Part shown: piece by piece, positions 1 to 9,845 of the stretch | Layout: every line of letters starts with the position of its first letter | Position numbering within the stretch: position 1 is the stretch's first letter | Translations under genes and position numbers: made by a program | Origin: Spirometra erinaceieuropaei | Lineage: Eukaryota > Platyhelminthes > Cestoda > Diphyllobothriidea > Diphyllobothriidae | Assembly (NCBI GenBank): GCA_902702965.1 | Contig: CACRXP010000381.1 | Location: 128,836 to 192,835 of the forward strand | Direction of reading: 5' to 3' | Length of the DNA: 64,000 bases | The notes under the pieces: generated by a model | Told to the model about the DNA's origin: nothing | The model's input: the letters and a program-made list of their open reading frames with translations, nothing else | The model's database searches: none

Positions 1-355
1 TACTTATACTCCTTCTTTGAGTATAAAATATGAAGAAGACGTGATTTTCTATTAAATGCCTAAAAGAAAACCTATTTTTATTTGCGATTTCTATACGATA
101 TATTTGGATTTATTAGACCATTGAAAATCAATGAGAAACATGCATGCTACTTAGGCAATCATTTTTTTACCGAGTACGGTTTCTACAGGAGATTGAAAAG
201 CAGTGTATTCAAAAGCTGACCTATTGCCAAGTCTGAAATGTTATACGATTATGCCAAAAGATCAGAAGTGTAACAACCGCGCCCAAGTGATTCTTTCTAA
301 TCGAAAACGCATTTCAGAATTTCAGCCAACATTTCACGAGATCGGTCACTCACTG
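1..355. mobile_element. Mariner-like foldback element, right half (cut by window start)
   Basis: The right arm of an interspersed foldback element that recurs at 13.2, 21.7, 33.2 and 39.0 kb. Shared landmarks are the 'gaagacgtgatttt' stretch, 'ggaaaatcaatgagaaa'-like text, and a terminal block resembling 'aacatttcacgagatcgg' that ends ...cactg followed by TA (356-357). Ends of the form CAGT...ACTG next to TA fit the Tc1/mariner superfamily convention. No transposase is visible, so it is non-autonomous. This copy is diverged and its left half lies outside the window. Confidence 0.55.
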
Positions 356-357
356 TA

Positions 358-1204
358 TATAGGTCTTCCAATTAGTATTACATTGCCCAGAATGCACGGC
401 GAAGTGTGTTAGCGTTGCCGTACATGTAGCAGCTTTGCAGATATTTCAGCAAGGAGAAGATGGCGGCTTTGAAACGAGCTTCTTCTCGGCCGTCCGAAGA
501 AGTGTTTACATAAGTAGGACTATTTTGTGCATTGATTTTGGATGTCCTTACGAATTCAAATATACTTCTTATAAACCCCGCACAGAAATCTTCTTTCATC
601 CATATCTTTGTAGCAAGTTACGTCATCTTAATGATAAAATAGCATTATGTTCTAGAAAGTTCTTTCTCCTTCCGAATAAGCTCGATCCCGACCTGCCGTT
701 ACGTTTGCATTCAAGCTTTTTAAACCACAAATTTTATACTTTCCGTGGAAATTACATCACACATTTATATGAGCCATTAAGAAGACGGTACAGCAGGACC
801 GACTGACTTACTGATGGGATACTGCACGATTAGACCGCACGATTAAAAAAGTTTAAAATCTAAAGACGCCACCTCCTTATAAATATAATAGGCATTTTTA
901 TTTAATGAGTTGAAAAATAAAAAAAACTTCTGTGTGCTTTTTTGTAAGATATATTTGAATTTATGCCTGCATCAAGAATTAATGCAAAAAAGCATATTAC
1001 ATAAGCAGCCTTTGTTTACCGTGTGTAAGTACAGGAGGCTGTCTGAAAGAAGCGCGTTTAAAATCCAGCATCCTAACACGCCTAAACTGACTTAGAAATA
1101 AGCTATCCAATAATCGATACTAAAAATCTATCTCAGTAGTCCTTCCGAATCAGAAATACATTTCAGAATTTCGATCAACGTTTAATAAGACAGCATATAT
1201 ACTG
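358..1204. mobile_element. Degenerate second copy of the mariner-like foldback element
   Basis: The stretch at 640-770 resembles the internal region of the 39-kb copy (a run like 'ccgaataagctcgatccc', then a purine-poor segment and 'tttccgtggaaa'). The stretch at 900-1204 resembles the right arm and ends 'actg' before TA (1205-1206). The left arm is too diverged to place. No coding potential was recognised; the short open frames here are consistent with chance. Confidence 0.35.
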
Positions 1205-1205
1205 T

Positions 1206-1737
1206 AGAATGACAAACATATTCACAATGTAAATGTAGTGCATTTTGGGATGCTGCACTGTAGCCATGACGTCTTCTGTAAATGCAGCTAATGCAAGAAG
1301 TCTGAACCGTAATGCGAACCCATAAATGTGTCCTGAATATTCTTCCTGGAGTGTGAAGATCTAGAGGTGCTGTTTCTTAGATGTCATGAACAAGAACATT
1401 ACCCATGAGGGCAGTAAATATTATGTAGAACAGTCAGTGCGGTTATTACTACATTAATGGTACATACAGTGGGTAAATGTAGTTATCTTTAAAATGGGAT
1501 AATAAAATGGTAAGACTTATGTAGTCCGTAGAAAAGACATTAAAACAACTTAAAAATAAGCTCTAAAGATAAATAAGCATACGCCCTCACCGAGTAATTT
1601 CACTGAACTTACTTATATATTCAAAGCCCGCGCATGGCTTATAAATGACAATAAGACTGATGATGAACTGCAAATGTATCATCTGGAAAAGGAATCGTGT
1701 CTGGAACTCTAGGGGGCGAACACCTGGCGGTTAGACG
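1206..1737. other. No recognisable feature
   Basis: About 530 bp of AT-rich unique-looking sequence. I see no domain, tRNA or repeat matching elsewhere in the window. Confidence 0.5.
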
Positions 1738-1921
1738 TGACATCTGGCCCGGTGAGTAGAGGCGTTGACTTCTAAACCAACAGGTCGCGAGTTCGAGGCT
1801 CGGGTGCTCCACACTTCGGGCTTGGGTATGGCTGGCTGACGACGGCTAATAAGCCAGAAATGGCCATTCCAGTCTCCCTTGTCTTTGTCGGCAATACCAT
1901 TCTGCCTATATATATATATGT
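1738..1921 (+). repeat. tRNA-derived SINE, copy 1
   Basis: The head has RNA polymerase III-like boxes: an A-box-like 'ggtgagtagaggcg' and a B-box 'ggtcgcgagttcgaggctc'. It is followed by a conserved body that begins cacttcgggcttgggtatgg, continues through 'gctaataagccagaaatgg' and 'cccttgtctttgtcggcaat', and ends at a short (TA)n run. The same body occurs at 6.1, 9.4, 43.4, 43.6 and 55.5 kb. It is a retroposed tRNA pseudogene, not a functional tRNA, because no acceptor stem can be closed. Confidence 0.75.
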
Positions 1922-2617
1922 AAATAGGAATGAATACGGGTGAGAAACATTCAGAAATAGGACGGTTGGTCTGCATTGGTCGTATATTTGGGGCTGAGTA
2001 ATTGGCTCTGACCAGATCGCACTTTTGGCAAACTAATGAAAACAACCGTTGCCGTAATAAAAGTGTATGCTAACGGCTCATCGGCTAGATTGGGGATGAC
2101 ACATGGGGTTTTTGTCAATTAGAACTGTTTGCCTATATCTCACCTGTTTATCTGACCTAGAACACTAATAAGTCTCGCTGCTAATGCACAAAATTGACAC
2201 GGTTTTGATCAAACATTAAAGGCACACACTAAGGCAAGAAGGAGCAATTCATCCCCATTACTGTTTTCAGCTCCTAAAAGACGCATAGCGAGAAAGTGAA
2301 GAGAATGTCCCTTAGATAAAAAATGAAATGGGTCTGATGAGTAAGATTTGAATAATCACAAACGGCATCTACAGACGTCTAAGAATTTCAGTATCCCAGA
2401 ATTAAAAACAGTTTGGTCAAAGAAAAATACTTGAACTCTGCCAAAACATCTCTGAAGTACGTGAGCCTGGTAGTCATCTGGTGGATTCTAGATGCATTAC
2501 TAAGGAACTTCTGCTCGGGCAATCAGAGTACTGTATCAGAGTTGGTGGATTGAATGCGTCACTGTAGGTTGGGTGGGTAACTTGACTCAAGAGTAACTAA
2601 ATTCGTATCGTTCGCTT
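1922..2617. other. No recognisable feature
   Basis: About 700 bp with no gene, RNA or repeat I can support. Confidence 0.45.
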
Positions 2618-2745
2618 AGGTCTCGTAGCTCAGACGTAGGGTGTTGACTGGATTAAAGCCTCCCCTTGCCACCGTGGGTTAGAATCCCACCGGGGCATCG
2701 AGCTTCTCACAGTTAGGCCAAAGTGTACCATCTGCTCGTCATGGA
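2618..2745 (+). repeat. Second tRNA-like retroposon or tRNA pseudogene
   Basis: 'cgtagctcagacgtaggg' resembles a tRNA A-box and 'gtgggttagaatccc' resembles a B-box/T-loop, about 50 bp apart. The acceptor ends do not pair and an internal C-rich insert is present. It is therefore a pseudogene or the head of a SINE family different from the one at 1.7 kb. A faint relative on the minus strand may lie near 62.3 kb. Confidence 0.4.
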
Positions 2746-3369
2746 GTATAAACTACACAAGACTCTCATTCGAGAACTTAAATATGCGTTCTCGAAACTT
2801 GGCTTAACAACGTGGACGTTTAGGCATTTCAGTATATCCTAAGGAAGAAACTTCTGTACGCCATGGAGTCAAAACTACACAAATTTTACGTTCAAGGACG
2901 TTATACTCCAACATAGAGTATGGTATACCATAGATGCTCTGAAGACAGTAGTTTGTTTGGGAAAAGTAAGAACTTTATTTGAAGGGGCAACACACGGGAT
3001 TTTTCCGCGAGAATCTGACTCTTTTAGAGAAACGATGGTTTTTATGTCGAGACTCCAACGACAGAAGATCATAAATCTCTCATGGAGAGTCCTTACCCCG
3101 TCAGAGATACTGTATTTCCCGAAGAGAAAATTTAAATTTTCCCAATTTAAATAATCCAGGCTTCCTTGCAAACTTATAGTCAATCATGTTAACAGCAATG
3201 CTTGCAGCAGATGAACAGCTTGCTGTCTGAAATAGTACATTACACGGCTCAACAGATCGGATTCACTCGTCAGCGCTATCACCAGCAATACCATGATTTT
3301 TCCAGCAGACGAAGGACGTCCATCCACAACTTTGAACAATGCGGATTACAATAAAGATATGATGTGATT
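2746..3369. other. No recognisable feature
   Basis: About 620 bp. A short internal echo is present: 'cgtcatggagtataaac' at ~2738 and 'cgccatggagtcaaaac' at ~2859. I see no gene. Confidence 0.4.
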
Positions 3370-3411
3370 TCAAAAGAAGAGTGGGCGTTCACCGGGAGGG
3401 GTTTATTTGAG

Positions 3412-3456
3412 ATCCGACGTTTCGGGTAGTTTACTCGTCTACCCATCTTCAGGGAC
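3412..3456 (-). ncRNA. Hammerhead ribozyme, intact core
   Basis: Read on the minus strand: helix I strand GUCC; core CUGAAGA (3452-3446; position 7 is naturally variable); helix II GGGUAG/CUACCC with loop ACGAGUAAA; GAAA (3423-3420); C; GUC (3418-3416); then GGAU, which pairs with GUCC. Cleavage would follow GUC. Helix III is only the self-complementary ACGU, so activity would probably need a dimer, as described for other very short helix III hammerheads. Seen in sequence; activity is inferred. Confidence 0.75.
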
Positions 3457-3738
3457 TGAGAGGTCCTGTGCACAGCACTCCTTATTATGGCGCCCTTTGT
3501 CCAATGCGTGATCCGCCAATGCCGCCTGTGTGGCTGCATCCAACCCGCATGTCACCGTGGCCTGAATCGCCCCCGTCGGCCGCGGTGATGACCGACGGCC
3601 CCGATTGTCCCGCGCCGTGACTGTCCCCCGCTAAGAAGGTTCGTAAAGTCAGATAAGGGGGAGGCAAATTGATGTGGCGGTTGACAGAGCGGTCGGTGGA
3701 CATCCAGGCTTCTTGCACTTGCCTTGCTGTGTGATCGC

Positions 3739-3783
3739 CGCCCCGAAGATGGGTAGACGAGTAAACTACCCGAAACGTCGGAT
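3739..3783 (+). ncRNA. Hammerhead ribozyme, one core substitution
   Basis: Mirror copy of the ribozyme at 3412-3456. Helix II, GAAA (3772-3775) and GUC (3777-3779) are intact. The first core element reads CCGAAGA instead of CUGAAGA, and the helix I 5' strand upstream differs from its partner copy. The substitution hits an essential core U, so this copy is probably inactive. Confidence 0.65.
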
Positions 3784-3825
3784 CTCAAATAAACCCCTCC
3801 CGGTGAACGCCCACTCTTCTTTTGA

Positions 3826-4485
3826 TATTCCACCTGGGAATCGGATTTTCACTACTATTGATATGATGCGATTATTAAAAGATAATCCAACCTACAAACA
3901 CCTCTCCACAAAACCTATCAAAACCAGTTCTCCTATATTGGTAATGATTAAAGCGTCTAACAAGGAGAAATAAACCATCAAACAATGTTTCCTTATCCCT
4001 GCCACAAACTGGGCCAAACATCGTCAAAATGTCTGCACAGCCAAAAATCCACAAACCTAAGTTTCCACTGCGAACTTTAACGTCTGTATTCGGCGTATCC
4101 ATTTACAAATTTTGAAACTGACTATTCCGCCGACTCCATCAATTTACAAAGGATCGTGAACCTCTCACTGGGAAGTCAATGGAGTTTCTAAAGAGATTGG
4201 GAAGCATTGCAATTTTGCTGGTTAACTTATGGCTTCCTTCGACGTTGTACACTGTTCACATCCATTGCATTAGACGTAGCAAGGAAATCAAAAATCGAAG
4301 TAATGCAGTCCCATAAAACAGATGTGCCCGCAACCGATTTGCATAAACTGTTAGACCCTTGCTAAGAAACCAATTTCTCGATTGACCATTAATCCCATCA
4401 ACAACTAAAGAAAGTTCCAATGGGGTCGACTATGTCTGGCATTTTTCCATAGGCCACAATGCAGAAACTAGAATTCAGGGCTCTT
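3826..4485 (+). pseudogene. Penelope-like element reverse transcriptase relic
   Basis: Forward-strand fragments in shifting frames match the order of PLE reverse transcriptase blocks. They are: an N-terminal block with 'LLKDNPTYKHL' (~3870); 'PKIHKPKFPLRTL' (~4040-4085); 'GKSMEFLKRLG' (~4165-4205); 'SFDVV' and 'LFTSIALDVARKSK' (~4230-4300); and the palm block 'VPMGSTMSG' followed by 'ATMQKLE' (4414-4475). PLEs copy RNA into DNA during retrotransposition. The N-terminus, the catalytic YVDD block and the GIY-YIG endonuclease are missing, and several stops and frameshifts interrupt the frame, so it is dead. It directly follows the hammerhead palindrome. Confidence 0.75.
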
Positions 4486-4796
4486 CCTGCGCTACGAATG
4501 CGTATCTTCTTTCTAAGTGAATTTCCTGACAGTCCGATAATAAGTCTATTTTGCTTATCGGGTATCAATAATTTTAATCCGTTAACAAGTCCTTCGCGTA
4601 TGGGATAACCTTTTCCTCTGGCTTAGCGAGAGAACCTGCAAGTGTTTAGGCACTTCCAGAAGACCAATCCTTGCTATCGCAGATTGCAGTAGCTTGGTCG
4701 CTATTGTTGCTTCTGAGGCTAAAACTGTGTGACAGCCTGTAACCTGGAACAAGCGAGGGATGTCTTTTTTTCCATGTCTGACAAGTGCATATAACC
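4486..4796. other. No recognisable feature
   Basis: About 310 bp between a PLE relic and a SINE head fragment. It may be PLE-derived but I could not identify a block. Confidence 0.35.
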
Positions 4797-4856
4797 ACTT
4801 GGCCACGAGCCAGTGCGGACTTTTAATTAGCACGTCGCGAGTTCGAGCCTCGGGCG
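4797..4856 (+). repeat. SINE head fragment
   Basis: 'cttttaattagcacgtcgcg' followed by 'agttcgagcctcggg' matches the B-box half of the SINE at 1.7 and 6.1 kb. The body is absent. Confidence 0.5.
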
Positions 4857-5099
4857 TTAATCAGTTTACAGAGACTGCAAACTTGTGCAGACGAACGAGA
4901 GTCAAGACGATGCCAACAGGATTGAGCGTGACATTAGTCATAAAAACTGTAAGTCAAAATAATGGCTGCGGCCTTGTATGTATCAGGATAACTGACACGG
5001 ATCTAATAAGGCCTAGGATGGACTGATTAAGCTGCCGGATTGCAGCTTTAAATCGATAATCGTAAAGAAGTCTTCATATGAAGCCTTAACTGCATAGGC

Positions 5100-5590
5100 T
5101 GACTTAGCAGCCGTAAAAGCATAGAGGGCGGAGGGGAGCCGAGGAAAAGCGGATTGAATGCATTTTTTGCACTTCAAGTGGTAGCCAGACATATAGTTTC
5201 AGCCTAAGAAGAAACACGTCTGAAAACGCCTCCACAAAATGCTAGCAGGTTCTGACGCTCAGGCGGAGGAAATGTTATGCTGCACACGAAATGCTTGTTT
5301 ACAGACCAAAATTGTTGATGCTTTATAAGCAAAATAGACTTATTACAGGACTCTCGGGAAATTTAGCTGTTCTAGCCAGACATATAGATTCAGCCTCAAA
5401 AGAAACACTGTTGAACACGCCTCGCAACCTGCAATAGCAGTGACGGGTCTGTTGGAAATATCCCCCTGCAAGCGAGTTCTCGCTCACAGCTGGAAACGTA
5501 CGCCAGCCACAGACTCAAAGCGCCTGCATGTGGTGCAACATCTAATAAGGAAAATAGACTTATTTTCCGCCCCTCTGGAAAGTTACCTGA
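5100..5590. repeat. Imperfect direct repeat, about 200-bp period
   Basis: 'tagccagacatatagtttca' (5172) recurs as 'tagccagacatatagattca' (5373). 'aaaatagacttatt' recurs at ~5331 and ~5551. Two diverged units of about 200-220 bp therefore lie in tandem. The open frame at 5440-5907 overlaps the second unit, shows no recognisable domain, and I do not call it a gene. Confidence 0.5.
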
Positions 5591-5964
5591 GGAAAAGTGT
5601 GCAAAACAGCGAGCCGAGGGGAGCAGAAAAGAAGATGCAAAATAAACGGAACCGTGGGAGACGCCTACGTGGCAAAAATAAATATTCTAGTATCCAGACT
5701 CAACGCCTACAAATCTCGAAATTTTTTATTAGCGATAGCTTTGCGCATCTTGTAAGGCCAGCGGGCCATCCAAACTCCGCATGCGTATATTGCGATGCAG
5801 CATGTGAAATAAAAATGGAAATCATAAATACTTGCCATTTTAGAGGATCGCGGGGAAAACTGATTTTATACGCTTTACAAGTTGAACATTGCATGATCCG
5901 AGGTTAATTATGCAGAGGCGTGCAGGTTTAATCGCCCCTCCCACATCATAATGCTTGCCAGTTA

Positions 5965-6085
5965 GGTACGTTCAGTGGTATTTCTACTGCTGGTTGGACT
6001 CGGGAGAGAGTCCATAAGGCACAACGGAACGAGTGAGTTCAGTAAGAACGATCGGTGAGCGCCCCCTACCATTGTATATTCCCGA
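5965..6085 (+). repeat. SINE 3' tail (orphan)
   Basis: 'gagagagtccataaggcaca' followed by 'acggaacgagtgagttc' and 'gatcggtgagcgcc' repeats the 3' tail of the complete SINE just downstream (6300-6390). This is the tail of an older, adjacent insertion. Confidence 0.55.
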
Positions 6086-6102
6086 TCGAAAACCGATAGG
6101 GC

Positions 6103-6400
6103 AACGGACTCGTGGCCCAGTAGTTAGAGACGTGGACTTCTAACAAACAGGTCGTGAGTTCGAGCCTCGTCTGTTCTACACTTCGGGGTTGGGTATGACC
6201 GGCTGACGATGGCTAATGAGCCATCAATGGCCACTCCAGTCTCGCTTGTCTTTGTCGGCAATATCATTCTGCCTATATCTTGCGCCGCTGTGCGGCTGCT
6301 GATTGGAATCGAGAGAGAGCCCTTAAGGCACGACGGAAGGAGTGAGTTCCTTAAGAACGAGCGGTGAGCGTCCCCTACCAATGTTATTTCCACTGTCACC
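6103..6400 (+). repeat. tRNA-derived SINE, copy 2 (most complete)
   Basis: The head has 'gtggcccagtagttagagac' (A-box-like) and 'ggtcgtgagttcgagcctc' (B-box). The conserved body 'cacttcggggttgggtatga', through 'cttgtctttgtcggcaatat', is followed by a ~120-bp tail ending near 'gagcggtgagcgtcccctac'. At about 300 bp it gives the best view of the family layout: tRNA head, body, tail. No open frame; mobilisation would rely on a LINE. Confidence 0.75.
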
Positions 6401-6644
6401 TGTCCGGTGGTCGGCAATTCTGCCAATTTTCGGGCACCAAGATCTGTTACATTTTAGCGTTTTTTCTGTACAAAATATGAGGTACGAATATTCCTTCAGC
6501 CTCTTTTGGGAAGCAACTCAACTGAGGGTCATTCCAATAACCTGGACTTCTATTTTAAACTCATCTTCATCTGCATGCACGCAAATATTCATCTGATGTA
6601 CCATCAATGACTGATTTGATGTAGTAGAATGGATAGTCTGCAGC

Positions 6645-7265
6645 GTGCAGGGAGATCTAAAAGAGGCGGTGAAACCACTCGACCATCCCATTGGCTGTCG
6701 GATGAAAGGCTGTAATACGAATGCCAGTAGAGCCTAAATGTGCGAAGAGCAGACTAGAAGAGGTGGGATTCAAATTTGGCATCCCAATCAGTCGTAATTG
6801 TCGAAGGGGCGTCAAAAATGGCAACTCAACGGCGGAAGAAGCCTTGACGACCGTGGAAACAGTAACACCGCTCACCGGCCTCCGAGTGAATCGATTGACA
6901 CAGGTTAGATTATAGAAACAGCCATTGGACAGAGGCAGGGTGCCTACAATATTTAAGTTTACGTGAATGAACTCTGGAACCGGGAGCAGGAATGTGCCGT
7001 TGGGGCTGACTTCACCGACAGTCGAGAGACGCCTGTGTACATGCTCTTGGGTGTTTGTGCATACTAAGCCAGAGGAAGCGGTTGGAAACCAGATTGTCAG
7101 CAGTTTAACTCCCAGGACGAGAAATGCAGTGCAGAGAGGGAAACACCTTGCGGCGAAGAGATGACGGCACTAAGGGACGTTGGGGGGCAGTGGAGACGTC
7201 ACTGAAAATGGTATCGTTGCCAGCAATCAGCCGACGGTTCTGGATTTGTAGTACTCGGGTTCCGG
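6645..7265 (-). pseudogene. Ty3/gypsy-type integrase relic
   Basis: On the minus strand, in several frames, there is a zinc-binding region reminiscent of gypsy integrases ('PSSLRRKVFPSLH', then 'RFLW', 'HKHPRACTQASLDC', ~7150-7000). It is followed by 'LSNGCFYNLTCVNRFTRRP' (~6950-6890, usual form LLTCVDRFTRWP) and the catalytic-core end 'RITAFHPTANGMVEWFHR' (~6720-6660). Integrases join element DNA to the host chromosome. Frameshifts and stops separate the blocks. No gag, protease or LTR was found nearby, so only the 3' part of pol survives. Confidence 0.75.
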
Positions 7266-8913
7266 GTAATTCATACAATAAGGACTTAAGGGGTAATTGT
7301 GTTCGAGGTGGGACAAGAGCTGAAAAATCTCAAAAGGCATGCGAACCATCTGAGGCATAGAAGCACACAGACGGCTAACTCGCACTCGACCTTCCGTAGG
7401 ATAACTTTGAGGTTCCGACCTCCCCCTCCACCCCCTCACCCCAGAGGTTGACAGTCTAGTAACACCATATGCCGCTGGCTGAAGTCACAGAAAAAGACAG
7501 CCACCAAAGAAAGTGGTTTTTAAAACGTGAACGTAGAGATGCGATGTTAAACTTTTAAACTCAGAATGGAGCCATGGTATGAAGCGAAGGAAGACGTGAA
7601 CACGCATGGAACAGCAGGTCGAGCCGACCCCCATATGCATGCTTGAAAATAGACCGACAATCAGCGTGTACTGGAGTCCCGAGCGCGTGTGATGCCTTCG
7701 CACACCCGTGCCGCCCATCTATAAGAAATCGAATATTAGGGAGTCTTCCGCGAAGGGACCCCCGTGTCAACTCAGGGCGGCCATACGAAAGCCCGGAATT
7801 TTCGGGAACGCGGTCTGCAATTGGAACGGCATAGGCCGAAATGTTTCAGAGCGGTCAGGGAGAAAAATAAATAAGATGCCTTTTGACGAATTAAGAGGCG
7901 TGCGTTCGCCGGCTGTGGGATTAAAGTGAATGTTCCCAGAACACTCTATCAGTCTCTTCCATACATCGGCAGGGCTTAAATAGATAGGCTCAGGGCTGTT
8001 CTACCAAATACGGCTCGGAGACTTAGATTAAAGGAAAATGTATGGCAGGGAGTGTTTGTTCTATTTCGACAATGCTAGAAGTAAATGGGGTTAAGCGGGA
8101 TTCCGTCCACAATACGTGGGGATATCAGGCCTCCTTGACAAGTTTAAATAGCGTTTTTCCATAACGATATTGTCGGACCTATGTCGCAGATTATAACCAT
8201 GACAAATGAGGCACATTCGCCTACTTGACAAACCAGTCCGATTTTGAGGTTAAATATGAGCCTAGGCACAAAATCCTTCGTGCTCATTTTATGTTTCTGG
8301 ATGCTTCGGTTGCGTAAATTATAAAATACTGCCAAATTGAATGATCTTAGTTTTGCTCTAGCCTAGGGGTAAACATTTCGTTTGGCGACAACATCAGAAG
8401 GACTACGGAGGAGAAGTGAGCGACCTGGTCATGTGTCATGCATAGTAGTATGCTACTGAAATGACATTGACATGCATGATTCTAAGACATTATTATGAGG
8501 TGCTTGTTGTAGGGTATTCAGTACAAGTAACTTCGGGTCCGGTCCCGTTTGACTTGTAATCGTCACTGTACTAAGTACCGCAAATGCAGTAGTGCATGAT
8601 ACGCTCTTAATAGGCATTTAAACTACACGGCATTCACTGGCACCACTTGTAGGGACAAGGATGCGAAACACATCGCGGAGCCAATCCCCATAAAGCTAAT
8701 TGAGAACGACTGAGGCTACATATGTGCTAGGACGGATTTTGGTTGTAATGCAAAGAAACTGCTCGAGATATCAGTTGCCTTCAAGTGCCAGGGTGTGTAA
8801 ATACGAAAAGTCGAATTATATAATATTTCACGAACTGATGCTACTTAACTATGTACAGTAGGTGGGACATTTAACATACCGCGCTCAGAGGGCGTCGAAC
8901 GAATATCACTTAC
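7266..8913. other. No recognisable feature
   Basis: About 1.6 kb. The 5' edge (to ~7400) may still be gypsy-derived, on the RNase H side. 7480-7960 is moderately GC-rich with overlapping short open frames but no domain. The rest is AT-rich with nothing I can name. Confidence 0.4.
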
Positions 8914-9158
8914 GGCCGTAATTCTATACTTGCTCAGTTTCTCCATTAAAGTCATTTCAGATGTGGATGTAACGATATCCTGCACTCTAAACTCCAACAA
9001 CTCTGAGAGGGAGAAATTCTGTATGTCCATTATAGCCCCATTCGAACGTATTTCGAATGGACGCCCTTGCAATTTCGTTGTGTTTGAGAACTCGGAAATG
9101 CACCCAGGTATGTGACGAGTCCTGGCCGAACGTGATACGCACTGGCTGCATCCGGTTT
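8914..9158 (-). CDS. Candidate exon, possible degenerate FN3-like half domain
   Basis: Minus-strand open segment bounded by a good acceptor (pyrimidine-rich 'cgatcactttcctag', exon from 9158) and a consensus donor GTAAGT (8913-8908). It would start in phase 1, the same phase as the two FN3 exons upstream on this strand, and spans 245 nt (81 full codons). The C-terminal part ('LSELLEFRVQDIVTSTSEM' then 'LSKYRITA') resembles the E-F-G strands of an FN3 domain. The N-terminal half lacks the usual tryptophan. If real, it would be a downstream exon of the same minus-strand gene. The end phase (0) differs from the 1-1 pattern, which weakens the case. Confidence 0.3.
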
Positions 9159-9410
9159 CTAGGAAAGTGATCGAGATAAGATACTTGTGTTTTATAGGAT
9201 GGTGTATCCTGCCCAATATATGATTGGTTGAACGCGTATGAACTTTTCCGGGGATGTTTTGGCCGTTAAATTTCCAGGATTTGAAGCATTAAATGTCGAA
9301 GTTCAAATGCGGCTGATCAAGCGTTCAGAATGCATATTCAGAGGACTTGGAAGATTCGGAACTATTGAAATACAGACGACGTTCAATACACATTAGATTA
9401 AAATCAGATG

Positions 9411-9570
9411 GTACCGACAAAGACAAGGGAGACCGAAAATGCCATTTCTGGCTTATTGGCCGTCATCAGCCAGTCATACTACACCCCAAGTGTCGATTAC
9501 TTGAGATTCGTATCCGATACTTTTGGTCATGGAGTTTGACACTCTACCATTGAGCTACGGGCCCGTTGTC
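9411..9570 (-). repeat. tRNA-derived SINE, copy 3
   Basis: On the minus strand the head reads 'cgtagctcaatggtagagtg' (A-box) with a B-box-like 'ggatacgaatctc'. It is followed by the conserved 'ttggccgtcatcagccagtc' body (plus-strand text) and 'gacaaagacaagggagacc'. The head resembles a different tRNA from copies 1 and 2, so heads may have been exchanged within the family. Confidence 0.65.
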
Positions 9571-9609
9571 ATGTCGGTTGTGATCGTAGTCGGTCCGGCA
9601 TATCCGTAT

Positions 9610-9845
9610 GGAGTGACTAAATGTTGGACCGGGATTCAGGCTCAATAGCCTGAGTTTTTGGACCACTCAACAGGGGCAGTTTCAGATAAGGGTAATTCGT
9701 ACACGGGGAGTTGTGGTATTTATCGGATGCACTCGCATTGCTACTCCCTATCCGTGGCAAATTATAACTCCCGTCACTCATCCAGGGCGTTCGACATCTG
9801 GTGCGATAATAGCTCGACCAAACTGGCATACCTATTTAGTTAACA
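9610..9845 (-). mobile_element. Strongly diverged PLE 3' end
   Basis: 'agttgtggtatttatcggat' and 'ctactccctatccg' align with the 42.3-kb PLE end ('gctgcggtatttataggatg', 'gctaccgcatacctatg'). 'tcatccaggg' and 'tgcgataatagctcgacc' are also shared. A degraded relic of the hammerhead 3' half ('agcctgagtttttggacc') sits at ~9646. No functional ribozyme core remains. Confidence 0.45.

Larger units (their letters stand above)
3370..3825. mobile_element. PLE 3' end in palindromic form, with two hammerhead ribozymes
   Basis: Perfect inverted arms of 81 bp (3370-3450 and 3745-3825) flank a GC-rich spacer. Each arm holds the helix II to cleavage-site part of a hammerhead ribozyme, then AATAAA (3788-3793 in the right arm), then a TCTTCT-type end. 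The same arrangement occurs at 42.2 and 62.7 kb. Penelope-like elements are known to carry hammerhead motifs in their terminal repeats. Right after the right arm comes a PLE reverse transcriptase relic in the same sense, consistent with a terminal repeat lying 5' of a PLE body. Confidence 0.8.

Noticed and set aside
5440..5907. 155-codon plus-strand frame
   Set aside because: Overlaps a diverged tandem repeat, has no domain, and composition is not convincing.
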